Shown: positions 53,714-61,870 of the stretch, in pieces
Layout: the number at the start of each line of letters is the position of its first letter
How positions within the stretch are numbered: the stretch's first letter is position 1
Assembly (NCBI RefSeq): GCF_000375405.1
Contig: NZ_AQWS01000009.1
Coordinates: forward strand, 18,993 to 82,992
Direction: 5' to 3'
Origin: Bacteroides propionicifaciens DSM 19291 = JCM 14649
Lineage (GTDB): Bacteria > Bacteroidota > Bacteroidia > Bacteroidales > Bacteroidaceae
DNA: 64,000 nt
The notes under the pieces: model-generated
Told to the model about the DNA's origin: nothing
The model's input: only the letters and a program-made list of their open reading frames with translations
Database searches by the model: none
Program-made: the position numbers and the translations under genes

Positions 53714-56227
53714 TTATTTATTCTTATTGTTTCTTTTTTCATTGGCAAGCTGGCGGATAGCGGTCTCGATGTCGCCGCCGAGCTGTTCCGCACACTGCAT
53801 GACCTCTACCTTTTCTATTTCCTCCGTGGTGTAGGTAAGGTATTCCTCCATGCTCACCTCCGTGGCATAGACGGCACTCTGCATACCGCCCAAGCCTATC
53901 CACACCTCTTTGTAAAGCCTGTTCGGGTCGTTGTTCTGGTTGATGGAGAGGATTTGGCTCTTCTCCTTTTCCGAAAGACCGAGCATCGCCTGTATGCCGT
54001 CGAACTTGGTCATGTACTTGCGCTGGTCGAGCAGTATCTTGCAGTCGCTGTTGTTGATGATGCTCTCCTTGACGATGGGCGACTGGATGATGTCGTCCAC
54101 CTCCTGCGTCACGACAATGGCTTCACCGAAATACTTTCTGACGGTCTTATACAAATATTTTATATAGTCCGCCATGTTTGCCGAGGCAATCGCCTTCCAC
54201 GCTTCCTCTATGAGTATCATTTTCCTGATACCTTTCAATCGGCGCATCTTGTTGATGAAGGCTTCCATGATGATGATGGTCACCACGGGAAAGAGGTCTT
54301 TGTTGTCCTTCACTTGGTCTATCTCGAAAACGATAAAGCGTTTGGAGAGCAGGTCAATGTTCTTGTCCGAGTTCAGCAGGAAGTCGTAGCGACCGCCATG
54401 GTAGTATTGCTTCAGTGTCGTCAGGAGGTTGTTGATGTTGAAGTCCGAGAGCGTTACCTCGATGTCCCGCTTTTGCATATCCTCCCGATAGACGTCCCGC
54501 AGATACTCATAGAAGGTGTTGAAGCAGGGAACGATGGTATGATCCGTCCGGATAAGTTCTATATAAGTATTGACGGCAGAACCAAGTTCGCCTGCTTCTG
54601 TCTTGGTGATATGCTCATCGGCACTCTTCCAGAGCGTGAGCAATAAGGTACAGATACTCTCCCTTTTCTCCACGTCAAAGACGTAATCATCGGTATAAAA
54701 AGGATTGAATGAAATGGGATGTTCATCCGTATAGGTGAAATATACCCCGTCCTCGCCCTTGGTCTTGCGGTGAATGAGTTCGCACAAGCCCTGATATGAG
54801 TTACCCGTATCGACCAAGAGGACGTGCGCCCCCTGCTCGTAATACTGGCGTACCATGTGGTTGGTGAAGAAACTCTTGCCGCTGCCCGAAGGACCGAGAA
54901 TGAACTTGTTGCGGTTGGTAATCACGCCCTTTTTCATCGGCAGGTCTGAGATGTCCAAGTGGATGGGCTTTCCCGAAAGACGGTCTGCCATCTTGATGCC
55001 GAAGGGAGAGAGCGAGTCCTTGTAGTTGGTCTCTGCCGTGAAGAAGCAGAGAGCAGGCTCAATGAAGGTATAGAACGACTCTTCCACAGGGAAGTCGGCG
55101 GCATTGCCGGGAATACCCGCCCAATAGAGCGTTGCCGCATCAATGGTGTTGTGGCGTGGTCGGCACTCCATCAGGGCAAGGGCACTGCCCACGTCATTTT
55201 TGACAGTGCGCAGTTCCTCCTTGTCGCTGCTCCATGCCAGCACATTGAAATGGGCACGGATGGAAGTCAAGCCCTGCGAATGGGCGATGTTGAGATACTC
55301 CTGTATCCACTCCTCGTTGATTTGATTGCTACGGCTGTACCGTGCCAGCGAGTGCATGTTCCTTGCCTGCTTCTCGAAGCGTTCAAGATTGGCGTCGCTG
55401 TCCTCGATGAAGATATACTGGTTATAGATATGGTTGCAGGGCAGCATCAGGCCCACGGGAGCGGCAAAGGACAGTCGGCAGTTGCTCCGGTCGGTGGAGA
55501 GCCGTTCATATCGGCTGTCGGTACTTACCGTAGTTGGCAGGTCGTCCGTGTCGGAGAGCGTATGCAGACAAAGCCTATTGTCACCTACACGCACAAGGTC
55601 GGCACCCAGGCGGATGTCCTCCAGTGAGGCGTGTCCTTCTTCCGAGAGGGAGAAATACCTGTCCAGCAAGCCACCTTTCTCTCTTGTTCCGATCAGTTCC
55701 TCTTCCGTCATGCGGGTAATCCTTATCTGTTCGGTGTCATTGATGATACGCTCGAACTGATCGACGGCTTCCATGAACTTCATCACCTCGTCCCTGCCAG
55801 TGATTTCCTTGGGAATGAGATGTCCACGGCAGAGCGAGGAAAAATTGCTCTGCTGCGCCATGCGCTGCCTGTTGGTCTTGGTAAGGAACAGGTAAACGCT
55901 GTGATGCAGGTACGGACGCTCGTTGAAGTGCCGTTCGGATGCACGGGCAAGGAAACTCAACCCACCGTCGGAGAGCCTGCCCCGATAATCCTCCTTGATG
56001 AACCAGTCCTGCTTGTGGACGATGCTGTAATTAGGCAGCACTTTGATTGCCTTGTGCCAAGCCGAGTGTATCGCCTCGTACTCGGCGGAGGTGACGGTAA
56101 AGAGTTCGGGCAGTTCCACGCGGAAAGCCACCGTGATGTCCGCATCCTTGCTCACCATGCACCCCTGCTCGACGGAGAGCAGCGGGAATTTCGATTCCAA
56201 GGTCGTTATCTTGCTTACATTTCTCAT
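53714..56227 (-). CDS. traG: TraG conjugation ATPase (VirB4-like)
   Basis: An 837-aa ATPase of the VirB4/TraG family. The Walker A motif ILGPSGSGKSFF is near residue 443, and Walker B-like acidic residues lie in MILIEEAWKAI near residue 683. It energises assembly of the transfer channel at the inner membrane. The start MRNVSKITTLESKFP is typical. It overlaps the traF stop by 4 bp (ATGA). Confidence 0.95.
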   Translation of the reverse strand: MRNVSKITTLESKFPLLSVEQGCMVSKDADITVAFRVELPELFTVTSAEYEAIHSAWHKAIKVLPNYSIVHKQDWFIKEDYRGRLSDGGLSFLARASERHFNERPYLHHSVYLFLTKTNRQRMAQQSNFSSLCRGHLIPKEITGRDEVMKFMEAVDQFERIINDTEQIRITRMTEEELIGTREKGGLLDRYFSLSEEGHASLEDIRLGADLVRVGDNRLCLHTLSDTDDLPTTVSTDSRYERLSTDRSNCRLSFAAPVGLMLPCNHIYNQYIFIEDSDANLERFEKQARNMHSLARYSRSNQINEEWIQEYLNIAHSQGLTSIRAHFNVLAWSSDKEELRTVKNDVGSALALMECRPRHNTIDAATLYWAGIPGNAADFPVEESFYTFIEPALCFFTAETNYKDSLSPFGIKMADRLSGKPIHLDISDLPMKKGVITNRNKFILGPSGSGKSFFTNHMVRQYYEQGAHVLLVDTGNSYQGLCELIHRKTKGEDGVYFTYTDEHPISFNPFYTDDYVFDVEKRESICTLLLTLWKSADEHITKTEAGELGSAVNTYIELIRTDHTIVPCFNTFYEYLRDVYREDMQKRDIEVTLSDFNINNLLTTLKQYYHGGRYDFLLNSDKNIDLLSKRFIVFEIDQVKDNKDLFPVVTIIIMEAFINKMRRLKGIRKMILIEEAWKAIASANMADYIKYLYKTVRKYFGEAIVVTQEVDDIIQSPIVKESIINNSDCKILLDQRKYMTKFDGIQAMLGLSEKEKSQILSINQNNDPNRLYKEVWIGLGGMQSAVYATEVSMEEYLTYTTEEIEKVEVMQCAEQLGGDIETAIRQLANEKRNNKNK

Positions 56228-56559
56228 TTCTTCTTTCTTTTGGGTTGAAGGTTACGGATAAGATGAAAGACGGTCCGGCGGTTCACAAGGTAGCGTGGGT
56301 GCATACGCACCGCCCCCTGCTTCATCAGCCCGTACTGCCCGTACTTTCGGTTCTTGGAGAACGTTTGCCACACCACGAGGGTGGCACCCACTACGCCTAT
56401 GATGAGACAGGCAATCTGACTGACTCCGCAGAGGTAGAGTACGACCACGAGAATGAAGACGGCAAGCAAGCCTCCCGCAAAGAGGAAGAGGTACTGCGCC
56501 TTCAAGCCCTTGAACTCCACCGTCCGACCTATACCCTTGTTGATTTCCCACTCAGCCAT
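56224..56559 (-). CDS. traF: TraF conjugal transfer protein (DUF4133)
   Basis: A 111-aa protein with two hydrophobic helices (QYLFLFAGGLLAVFILVVVLYL and IACLIIGVVGATLVVWQTF). It is the VirB3-like membrane protein of the TraE/TraF pair. The family start MAEWEINKGIGR at ATG 56559 is 2 bp behind the traE stop; an upstream in-frame ATG at 56625 lies inside traE. It overlaps traG by 4 bp. Confidence 0.9.
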   Translation of the reverse strand: MAEWEINKGIGRTVEFKGLKAQYLFLFAGGLLAVFILVVVLYLCGVSQIACLIIGVVGATLVVWQTFSKNRKYGQYGLMKQGAVRMHPRYLVNRRTVFHLIRNLQPKRKKK

Positions 56560-56561
56560 TG

Positions 56562-56864
56562 TTACAGGAAGAAGGAGCGCAGGATGGTTGCTGCCACGAT
56601 GAGGAAGATACACGCACCGAACCAAGAGGCGGCGGTCTTGCTCGTATCGGGGTCTCCCGAACTGAACTTGTTATAGACCTTGATTCCGCCAATCAAGCCC
56701 ACTACGGCTCCGATGGCATAGATGAGTTTCGTGCCCGGATCGAAGTACGAGGTTACCATCTTCGTGGCTTCGTTGATACCCGCCATGCCGTTGCCTTGTG
56801 CGTATGCTCCCACGGCGGTAGCCATCAGCAGGAGCAGCATCATTGTGATTTTTTTGTTGTTCAT
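56562..56864 (-). CDS. traE: TraE conjugal transfer protein (DUF4134)
   Basis: A 100-aa protein with a signal-like N-terminus (MNNKKITMMLLLLMATAVGAYAQ) and two helices (YAIGAVVGLIGGIKVYNKF and FGACIFLIVAATILRSF). This is the VirB2-like pilin candidate of Bacteroidota conjugation systems. It lies after a 152-bp gap behind traD and 2 bp before traF. Confidence 0.9.
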   Translation of the reverse strand: MNNKKITMMLLLLMATAVGAYAQGNGMAGINEATKMVTSYFDPGTKLIYAIGAVVGLIGGIKVYNKFSSGDPDTSKTAASWFGACIFLIVAATILRSFFL

Positions 56865-57016
56865 TTTGCTGTTTATTTTAAGTTGTTAAACGAATTGTCT
56901 TTTTGTGGAGGTGTCAGGGGTGGCTCGGTTTTATCGTATGACAGATATTGGCTGATTGTTTTACTTTTGAGCCACCCCCTGCATTCCTCCGAAATATGAA
57001 AATCAAGAAATCATTT

Positions 57017-57781
57017 TTACAGATAATAGGACAGCGGACGGTCGGCTTCTTCCGACACATCATCGCCATCTTGTGTTGTATCATTATCAGGATAGGTTGT
57101 TTCTTCGCTCATCATTTCCGCTTCCTCCGCCTTGCGGATGGCGGCAAGGAGTTTCTGATGGTCTTTCTCCTGCTTGAGCGTTGTCTCTTTGATATAGTCC
57201 ATGAGCTGTGTATCCCGAATGCTTTGCAGCGTGTCCCGCACCTCTGCTTCGTTTACCCCGTCAAGCGCATCATCATTCTTGTGCCAACCATTGACACGAA
57301 CTAAGTCCCGTGCGAGAATGGCGGACGGTGAGACCTCCGGCATCGCAGCATCCGCAATTTGCAGTTCCTCACGGACGATGCTGTCCTCGTCTGGTTCGTC
57401 CATCGTGTAGTCAATCTGCATCTCGTTCTCTTCGGCTGTACCTTCCGCATCTTCTGTTTCTTCGGGTATCGGAGGATTTTCCCCTGCAAAAGTACCGGGT
57501 TTTTCGGCTGGATTTTCAGTTGGGGAAACAGCGGGAACTTCGGGGACAGACGGGGAAACGAAAGGCTTGCTCCTGCCCACCAAAATATGGCGGGCATTGT
57601 CTGTCTGCTCTTGGGAAACGGCAGGCTTGGGGCTCTCGCCTTGCCTGTTTTCTTTCCGGTCCAGGGTAATCTTCCCCGATTGGGTTGCAGAGTCTTGAAA
57701 CACTTTCCAGAGGTATGCAATGCCGAGTATCAGCCACACCACGCCCAATAGAAGGATTATGTTGATAAGAATCGTTTCCAT
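57017..57781 (-). CDS. traD: TraD conjugal transfer protein
   Basis: A 254-aa protein with one N-terminal transmembrane helix (LINIILLLGVVWLILGIAYLW), a long low-complexity Pro/Glu-rich region, and a C-terminal helical domain (DDALDGVNEAEVRDTLQSIRDTQLMDYIKETTLKQEKDHQKLLAAIRKAEEA). This is the usual TraD of CTnDOT-class operons. The function is unknown; the architecture suggests a membrane-anchored regulator or adaptor. It lies 3 bp after traC. Confidence 0.85.
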   Translation of the reverse strand: METILINIILLLGVVWLILGIAYLWKVFQDSATQSGKITLDRKENRQGESPKPAVSQEQTDNARHILVGRSKPFVSPSVPEVPAVSPTENPAEKPGTFAGENPPIPEETEDAEGTAEENEMQIDYTMDEPDEDSIVREELQIADAAMPEVSPSAILARDLVRVNGWHKNDDALDGVNEAEVRDTLQSIRDTQLMDYIKETTLKQEKDHQKLLAAIRKAEEAEMMSEETTYPDNDTTQDGDDVSEEADRPLSYYL

Positions 57782-57784
57782 CGT

Positions 57785-58231
57785 TTACAATTTTAACGTG
57801 TTCAGTCTTCTCTGTTTGTCGGCGGCATCATTGAGCAGGTTCTGATGTGCCCGTAAATGCTCCCGTAAGATATTCTCTATATAGGAAGCCATTGGCACAC
57901 GCTCATTCAAATCATGGAGAACATTGCGAAGCAACTGCAAGGTTTCCACGTTCATGGTAAAAGCCGTTCTTTGAGTAAAGCGGGAGGTCTGGAGAAAGCG
58001 GTTACGGTAACTCTCTATATCCGGACAGTCCGCAAGCCTTGAACTGTTTTGGGTATCTTCTTTGAGGAATTGGAGGTATGCAGCCTCCGGTTCCTCTGCT
58101 TGGTCATTGACAGCATGCTTTCCAACAGGAGATAAACACCTGTCCATTCGCACGCAGAAATAGACAATGCTGATAAGCATCCATGCCAATCCTAAAAGAA
58201 GGAAGGCATCGAATAATAATGTATCGGTCAT
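57785..58231 (-). CDS. traC: TraC, DUF3408-like protein
   Basis: A 148-aa protein with an N-terminal membrane helix (FDAFLLLGLAWMLISIVYFCV) and a C-terminal DUF3408-like domain (RTAFTMNVETLQLLRNVLHDLNERVPMASYIENILREHLRAHQNLLND). That pattern (strand, then two helices with SYIENIL) looks like a ribbon-helix-helix DNA-binding fold, as in ParG/Arc. This homologue is fused to a membrane anchor. It overlaps traB by 4 bp. Confidence 0.85.
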   Translation of the reverse strand: MTDTLLFDAFLLLGLAWMLISIVYFCVRMDRCLSPVGKHAVNDQAEEPEAAYLQFLKEDTQNSSRLADCPDIESYRNRFLQTSRFTQRTAFTMNVETLQLLRNVLHDLNERVPMASYIENILREHLRAHQNLLNDAADKQRRLNTLKL

Positions 58232-58755
58232 AAATTGAGTGTTTGGTTACGTTTATACTGTGCCGCTGCCTTGTTGAGCATGGCTTGGTTTTCTCTTAAA
58301 TGCTCAAGTAGAATATTTTCTATGTAAGAGGTCAAGGTGGTTTTGGAACGGACATCACGGAGAACATCCCTGAGCAGTTGCAGAATATCACTGTTGATGG
58401 TGAATCCGGATTTTCCGCTGCCGCGTTGCGAACAATTAAGGTAGCGTTCGCGATATTCCTCAAAAGACAATTTGGCTCTTATACTTTCCTCCTTGCATTC
58501 CTTGACTTTAGGCTTCCTTTCCGATGCAAGCCCGGCAGTGCCTGCCGCTTCTGCACACACGGGCGCAGAACTCCCGGACGGTTCTGCCTCCACTTGCTCC
58601 TTATCAGGCTTCAAGCGCTCTAACTCGCGTTCATAGTCCGTGGGCTGGTCATAGAAGGGGGAATCTTCCGGACTGCGTACCTGCACCCCAAAATTACCCA
58701 TCTCCTTGAGCTTTTGTTGCAGGATTTTCTTCCGTTCTTCGTTGATGGAATTCAT
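58228..58755 (-). CDS. traB: TraB, DUF3408 protein
   Basis: A 175-aa soluble protein. The first half is charged and flexible (KKILQQKLKEMGNFGVQVR..., ERELERLKPDKEQVEAEPSG). The C-terminal ~60 residues (SGFTINSDILQLLRDVLRDVRSKTTLTSYIENILLEHLRENQAML) form the same ribbon-helix-helix-like domain as in TraC. It lies 3 bp behind traA and overlaps traC by 4 bp. A DNA-binding partner of the ParA-type TraA is likely but untested. Confidence 0.88.
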   Translation of the reverse strand: MNSINEERKKILQQKLKEMGNFGVQVRSPEDSPFYDQPTDYERELERLKPDKEQVEAEPSGSSAPVCAEAAGTAGLASERKPKVKECKEESIRAKLSFEEYRERYLNCSQRGSGKSGFTINSDILQLLRDVLRDVRSKTTLTSYIENILLEHLRENQAMLNKAAAQYKRNQTLNL

Positions 58756-58758
58756 AGG

Positions 58759-59544
58759 CTATTGAGGTATAATATGACATTTCTCCATCACTTCCTCCAC
58801 CCACAAGTCTATCCCCGTTGGAAGCCGCAAGGATAGCGAGGGGGGAAGATAAGTACTTCGGAACACCCCCTTAACGCCACCTTGCCCCAACTCTCTTGAA
58901 AATCTTACAGAATGATACACATGGGCATCAAAGAGATTGATTTCCTGTTCCTTTGCATACTGCGTGTAATAGTCCATGACAATGGTGCTGGCGCTGCGGT
59001 TAATCTTATTCCAAAGTAAGAGCAGGTCCTTAATGTGCGCATCGCTCAGACCTATTCCCAAGTCCCTGACGGCCTTGGCGTATGCAAAACTGGAGACCAG
59101 GGATTGGGGATCGGCTTCGATGGGAGTGATGATATAATCCATGTCTATGGAAAGTTGAAGCAGGTCTTCGGTTCCGGCATGACCGGGAAAGTCGAAGATG
59201 GCAAGACCTATCTCGGTGTCATGTGAACTGACGTATTCCTTGACATCCTTTATGGCATCTTTCGGTGTTGAGCGGATGATCGGATAAGCCTGTTTTCCGA
59301 ATTTGGTAAAGAATTGCGTCATCTGCCGGGATAGTTCCTCGTCATTTTCAATCATACGGCGTTCTCTTTGCCGCAGCTTGAAAAAGGACTCTTGTGTCCC
59401 GTCACAGTCCACGACCAAGAGAGAGGCTCCCTTTTCGTAATAAAGGATGGAGGCGAGGACTTCGGCAAGGGTGCTTTTGCCCACACCGCCTTTTTGAGAT
59501 GCAAAGCCTAAAAATACAGGCTGTCTTGTGGATTGTTGTTTCAT
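58759..59544 (-). CDS. traA: TraA, ParA-family ATPase
   Basis: A 261-aa ParA-type ATPase with the deviant Walker A KGGVGKST (residues 18-25), the Walker A' region DFPGHAGTED, and a C-terminal domain lacking a separate DNA-binding helix-turn-helix domain. It is short, like ParF or MinD-type ATPases. Other ParA proteins move plasmid DNA or protein clusters. It is the first gene of the leftward tra operon, next to the 240-bp repeat array. Two ribbon-helix-helix-like proteins follow directly, so the three resemble a type Ib partition module. Confidence 0.92.
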   Translation of the reverse strand: MKQQSTRQPVFLGFASQKGGVGKSTLAEVLASILYYEKGASLLVVDCDGTQESFFKLRQRERRMIENDEELSRQMTQFFTKFGKQAYPIIRSTPKDAIKDVKEYVSSHDTEIGLAIFDFPGHAGTEDLLQLSIDMDYIITPIEADPQSLVSSFAYAKAVRDLGIGLSDAHIKDLLLLWNKINRSASTIVMDYYTQYAKEQEINLFDAHVYHSVRFSRELGQGGVKGVFRSTYLPPSLSLRLPTGIDLWVEEVMEKCHIIPQ

Positions 59545-59591
59545 TGTTTCTGTTTTTTTTTTGTTTTATCTGCTTTGTGGTTTACTCTTGG

Positions 59592-59831
59592 CTCAGTTGA
59601 TGAGTGAGTAAGTTAATCAGTCAGTCAGTAAAGGAGTCCGTCTTGACTTATTTACTGATGGACGGGCTGACTCCTGAACCGACTTACTGACCGACTCATC
59701 TACTGACTTGACGACTGACCGAGTCCTTGACCAATGAACTTATCGACTGAGCTCAGTTAGTTGGTAACAGAGTTGGTCAATGAGTGAGTCGCGACCTAAA
59801 TCAGTTGCAAAGTAAGTCAGTAAATCAGTCA
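59592..59831. repeat. 240-bp tetranucleotide-phased array with inverted middle segment
   Basis: The region divides into three segments with a strict 4-base phase. Segment 59592-59639 follows GTCA-type units with A at every fourth base. Segment 59643-59750 follows CTGA-type units, with A at every fourth base in 23 of 27 units. Segment 59752-59831 again follows GTCA. GTCA and CTGA units are the same unit on opposite strands, so the middle is inverted. It lies between traA and the oriT candidate. Confidence 0.85.
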
Positions 59832-60006
59832 TTTCCAACCCTTAGGGAAATTGAGGAAAATGAAAGGAAAAAGAGTGAATATCGTTGATAATGAGATATT
59901 TGAAAATCCGCCGTAACTTTGCAGACGAGAATAAAACATGGAGGTAACATCCCGAAGCAGACACCCCAAAAGGGTGGATACTTCAATCGTATCAACTCTT
60001 GATATT

Positions 60007-60061
60007 GGCAAGGTGTGTCTTTGTAACACAAACCGCAGTTTGTACCACAAAGACCCTTGCC
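60007..60061 (+). other. nested palindrome, candidate oriT core
   Basis: Three nested inverted repeats share one centre. GGCAAGG (60007-60013) pairs with CCTTGCC (60055-60061), GTCTTTGT (60017-60024) with ACAAAGAC (60047-60054), and ACAAAC (60028-60033) with GTTTGT (60038-60043) around the loop CGCA. It lies 53 bp before mobA in the divergent gap, the usual oriT place of such elements. The right arm ACCCTTGCCCCG resembles the CCTGCCCG core of MOBP nick sites. The nick position is not proved. Confidence 0.6.
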
Positions 60062-60113
60062 CCGAGGGGGAGATGAATTCCTCCAAAGTCGTAATTAAGA
60101 AAACAGAACGGAT

Positions 60114-60527
60114 ATGGATAAGAAAGAGGAACATCGTTCAGAACGGAAAACGTCAGAAAAGCCTCGTTGGGACAACTGGCATGTACGCCTTCCCAACCCG
60201 AAAGACCAGCAGAGGGCAATTGACTTGTTTCTGCGTTCGGGTGCAGAAACCAAGTCGGATTTCGTGCGTGGACGTATTCTTGGCGAGTGTTTCAAGGTGA
60301 TTACGGTGGATAAATCTGCCGTGGAATACTATCGAAAACTCTCCGAACTGACAGCACAAATCCATAAAATTGGCGTACTCTATAACCAGACCGTGCGTGC
60401 CATCAACAGCTACCACAGCGTGAAGACCGCACAAATCCTGCTTGAAAAATTGGAGAAACTCTCGGCTCAAATCGTTGCCTTGCAGGAACAGGCTATCCGT
60501 CTGACCATAGACTACCGCAAGAAATGA
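60114..60527 (+). CDS. mobA: MobA, relaxosome accessory protein
   Basis: A 137-aa small basic protein with a probable ribbon-helix-helix start (WHVRLPNPKDQQRAIDLFLRSGAETKSDFVRGRIL) and a C-terminal helical part (ILLEKLEKLSAQIVALQEQAIRLTIDYRKK). It is the MobA of CTnDOT-class elements, which binds oriT and guides the relaxase. It overlaps mobB by 4 bp (ATGA). Confidence 0.88.
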   Translation: MDKKEEHRSERKTSEKPRWDNWHVRLPNPKDQQRAIDLFLRSGAETKSDFVRGRILGECFKVITVDKSAVEYYRKLSELTAQIHKIGVLYNQTVRAINSYHSVKTAQILLEKLEKLSAQIVALQEQAIRLTIDYRKK

Positions 60528-61804
60528 TAGCGAAGATTTCAAGTACGGAGAACCTTGGAGGGGCACTCGGCTACAATTTCAAAAAGGTGGAGAAAGGGGA
60601 AGCGAGCATTCTTCTTGCCGCTGAGTTGTATCAGGACAGGGAGGGACGTTATACGATGGAGGAAGTGCTTGCCGACATGGAGGCATTGATACCCAAGAAA
60701 TGCAGAACGAAGAAAACGGTATTCCATTGCTCCCTCAATCCGCATCCGGACGAGAAACTATGCGATGAAGCACTCACGCAGATTGCCAAGGAGTATATGG
60801 AGGCACTCGGCTACGGCAAGCAACCTTACATCGTGTTCAAGCATTGTGACATTGCCCGTGAGCATATACACATCGTGTCGCTTCGGGTGGACGGAGAGGG
60901 AAAGAAAATCAACGACAGATTTGAGAAGCGAAGAAGCAAGCAGATTACCGATGCCTTGGAAAGGAAATACGGTCTTATCCCAAGTTCAAAGGTCAGCGAG
61001 AAGGCTGAAACAGCAATGCCCAAGGTGGATATTGGTAAAGGAAACATCAAGGAGCAGGTGGCAAGTATCCTCCGCATGGTGCTGAAGCATTATCGCTTCT
61101 GTTCATTGGGCGAACTCAATGCCATTCTGAGCAAATATAACCTTGCCGTAGAAGAAGTAAAAACGGAGTTTCGGGGACGGCGATATGACGGATTGGTCTA
61201 TGTGCCCACAGATAACAAGGGCAACAAGGCAGGCACACCCATCCATGCCTCGGACATCGGTCGTGGTGTGGGCTATACTGCCATACAGAACAGGATGCAG
61301 AAATCAAGACAAGCTGTCAAGCCGTTGGTACCGACTATAAGAGGCAAGGTGTTACAAACAATGCATACCTCTCCTCGGACGGAGGAAGAACTGCGACAAA
61401 GACTGGAGGAGCAGGGCTTGCGTATGGTAGTCCGAAAGAACGAAAGCGGTCGTATCTATGGCATTACCTTTATTGACGATAAAGAGGGCATTGCGCTCAA
61501 TGGCTCCAGATTAGGCAAAGGATATGCCGCCAATGTGTTCAATGCCTATTTCTTAAATCCTTATCACAATCCGTTCTTGGATGAAACGCTGTATGGCAAT
61601 CCGTTTGTTCGTTTGGAACAATCGCCGACCATTCAATCCTTGCAACAGAATACAGAAGAAGGCGATAACATTGTTGATGAACTTATAGAGGATATGGTGG
61701 ACGAGTCATTCGGAACTATGGGCAACGATGATTGGAAGGAAGCGGCATGGCAGCGTAAGCTCCGCAAGCAAAGCAAAGTAAATATTAGACGAAGAAAACA
61801 TTAA
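60524..61804 (+). CDS. mobB: MobB, MOBP-type relaxase
   Basis: A 426-aa relaxase/mobilization nuclease. The catalytic Tyr is probably in GGALGYNFKKVEKG near the N-terminus, and the metal-binding histidines are in HCDIAREHIHIVSLRVDG (near residues 107-115). It nicks oriT and leads the single strand into the recipient. The C-terminal half holds a helical region (EELRQRLEEQGLRM). Its gene overlaps mobA by 4 bp and is followed by mobC after 66 bp. Confidence 0.93.
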   Translation: MIAKISSTENLGGALGYNFKKVEKGEASILLAAELYQDREGRYTMEEVLADMEALIPKKCRTKKTVFHCSLNPHPDEKLCDEALTQIAKEYMEALGYGKQPYIVFKHCDIAREHIHIVSLRVDGEGKKINDRFEKRRSKQITDALERKYGLIPSSKVSEKAETAMPKVDIGKGNIKEQVASILRMVLKHYRFCSLGELNAILSKYNLAVEEVKTEFRGRRYDGLVYVPTDNKGNKAGTPIHASDIGRGVGYTAIQNRMQKSRQAVKPLVPTIRGKVLQTMHTSPRTEEELRQRLEEQGLRMVVRKNESGRIYGITFIDDKEGIALNGSRLGKGYAANVFNAYFLNPYHNPFLDETLYGNPFVRLEQSPTIQSLQQNTEEGDNIVDELIEDMVDESFGTMGNDDWKEAAWQRKLRKQSKVNIRRRKH

Positions 61805-61817
61805 ATCAACGAGCATT

Positions 61818-61847
61818 TCCAACTCCCCTCCCTTCGGAGGGGTTGGA
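61818..61847. repeat. REP-like GC-rich hairpin between mobB and mobC
   Basis: TCCAACTCCCCTCC (61818-61831) pairs with GGAGGGGTTGGA (61836-61847) with a two-base bulge and a short loop. The form resembles small dispersed repeats of Bacteroidota. One copy is seen here, so a dispersed nature is only inferred. Confidence 0.6.
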
Positions 61848-61870
61848 GGAGGCTACAAAAACATAGCATT

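Noticed and set aside
53954..56248. several long plus-strand frames opposite traG
   Set aside because: They are antisense to an 837-aa VirB4-like gene, and their translations show no recognisable domain.
59592..59831. CRISPR array
   Set aside because: The repeat unit is only 4 bases, degenerate and without spacers, and no cas gene is present in the window.
59938..60300. 120-codon plus-strand frame before and across mobA
   Set aside because: It overlaps the nested palindrome and mobA in another frame, and has no coding-like sequence.
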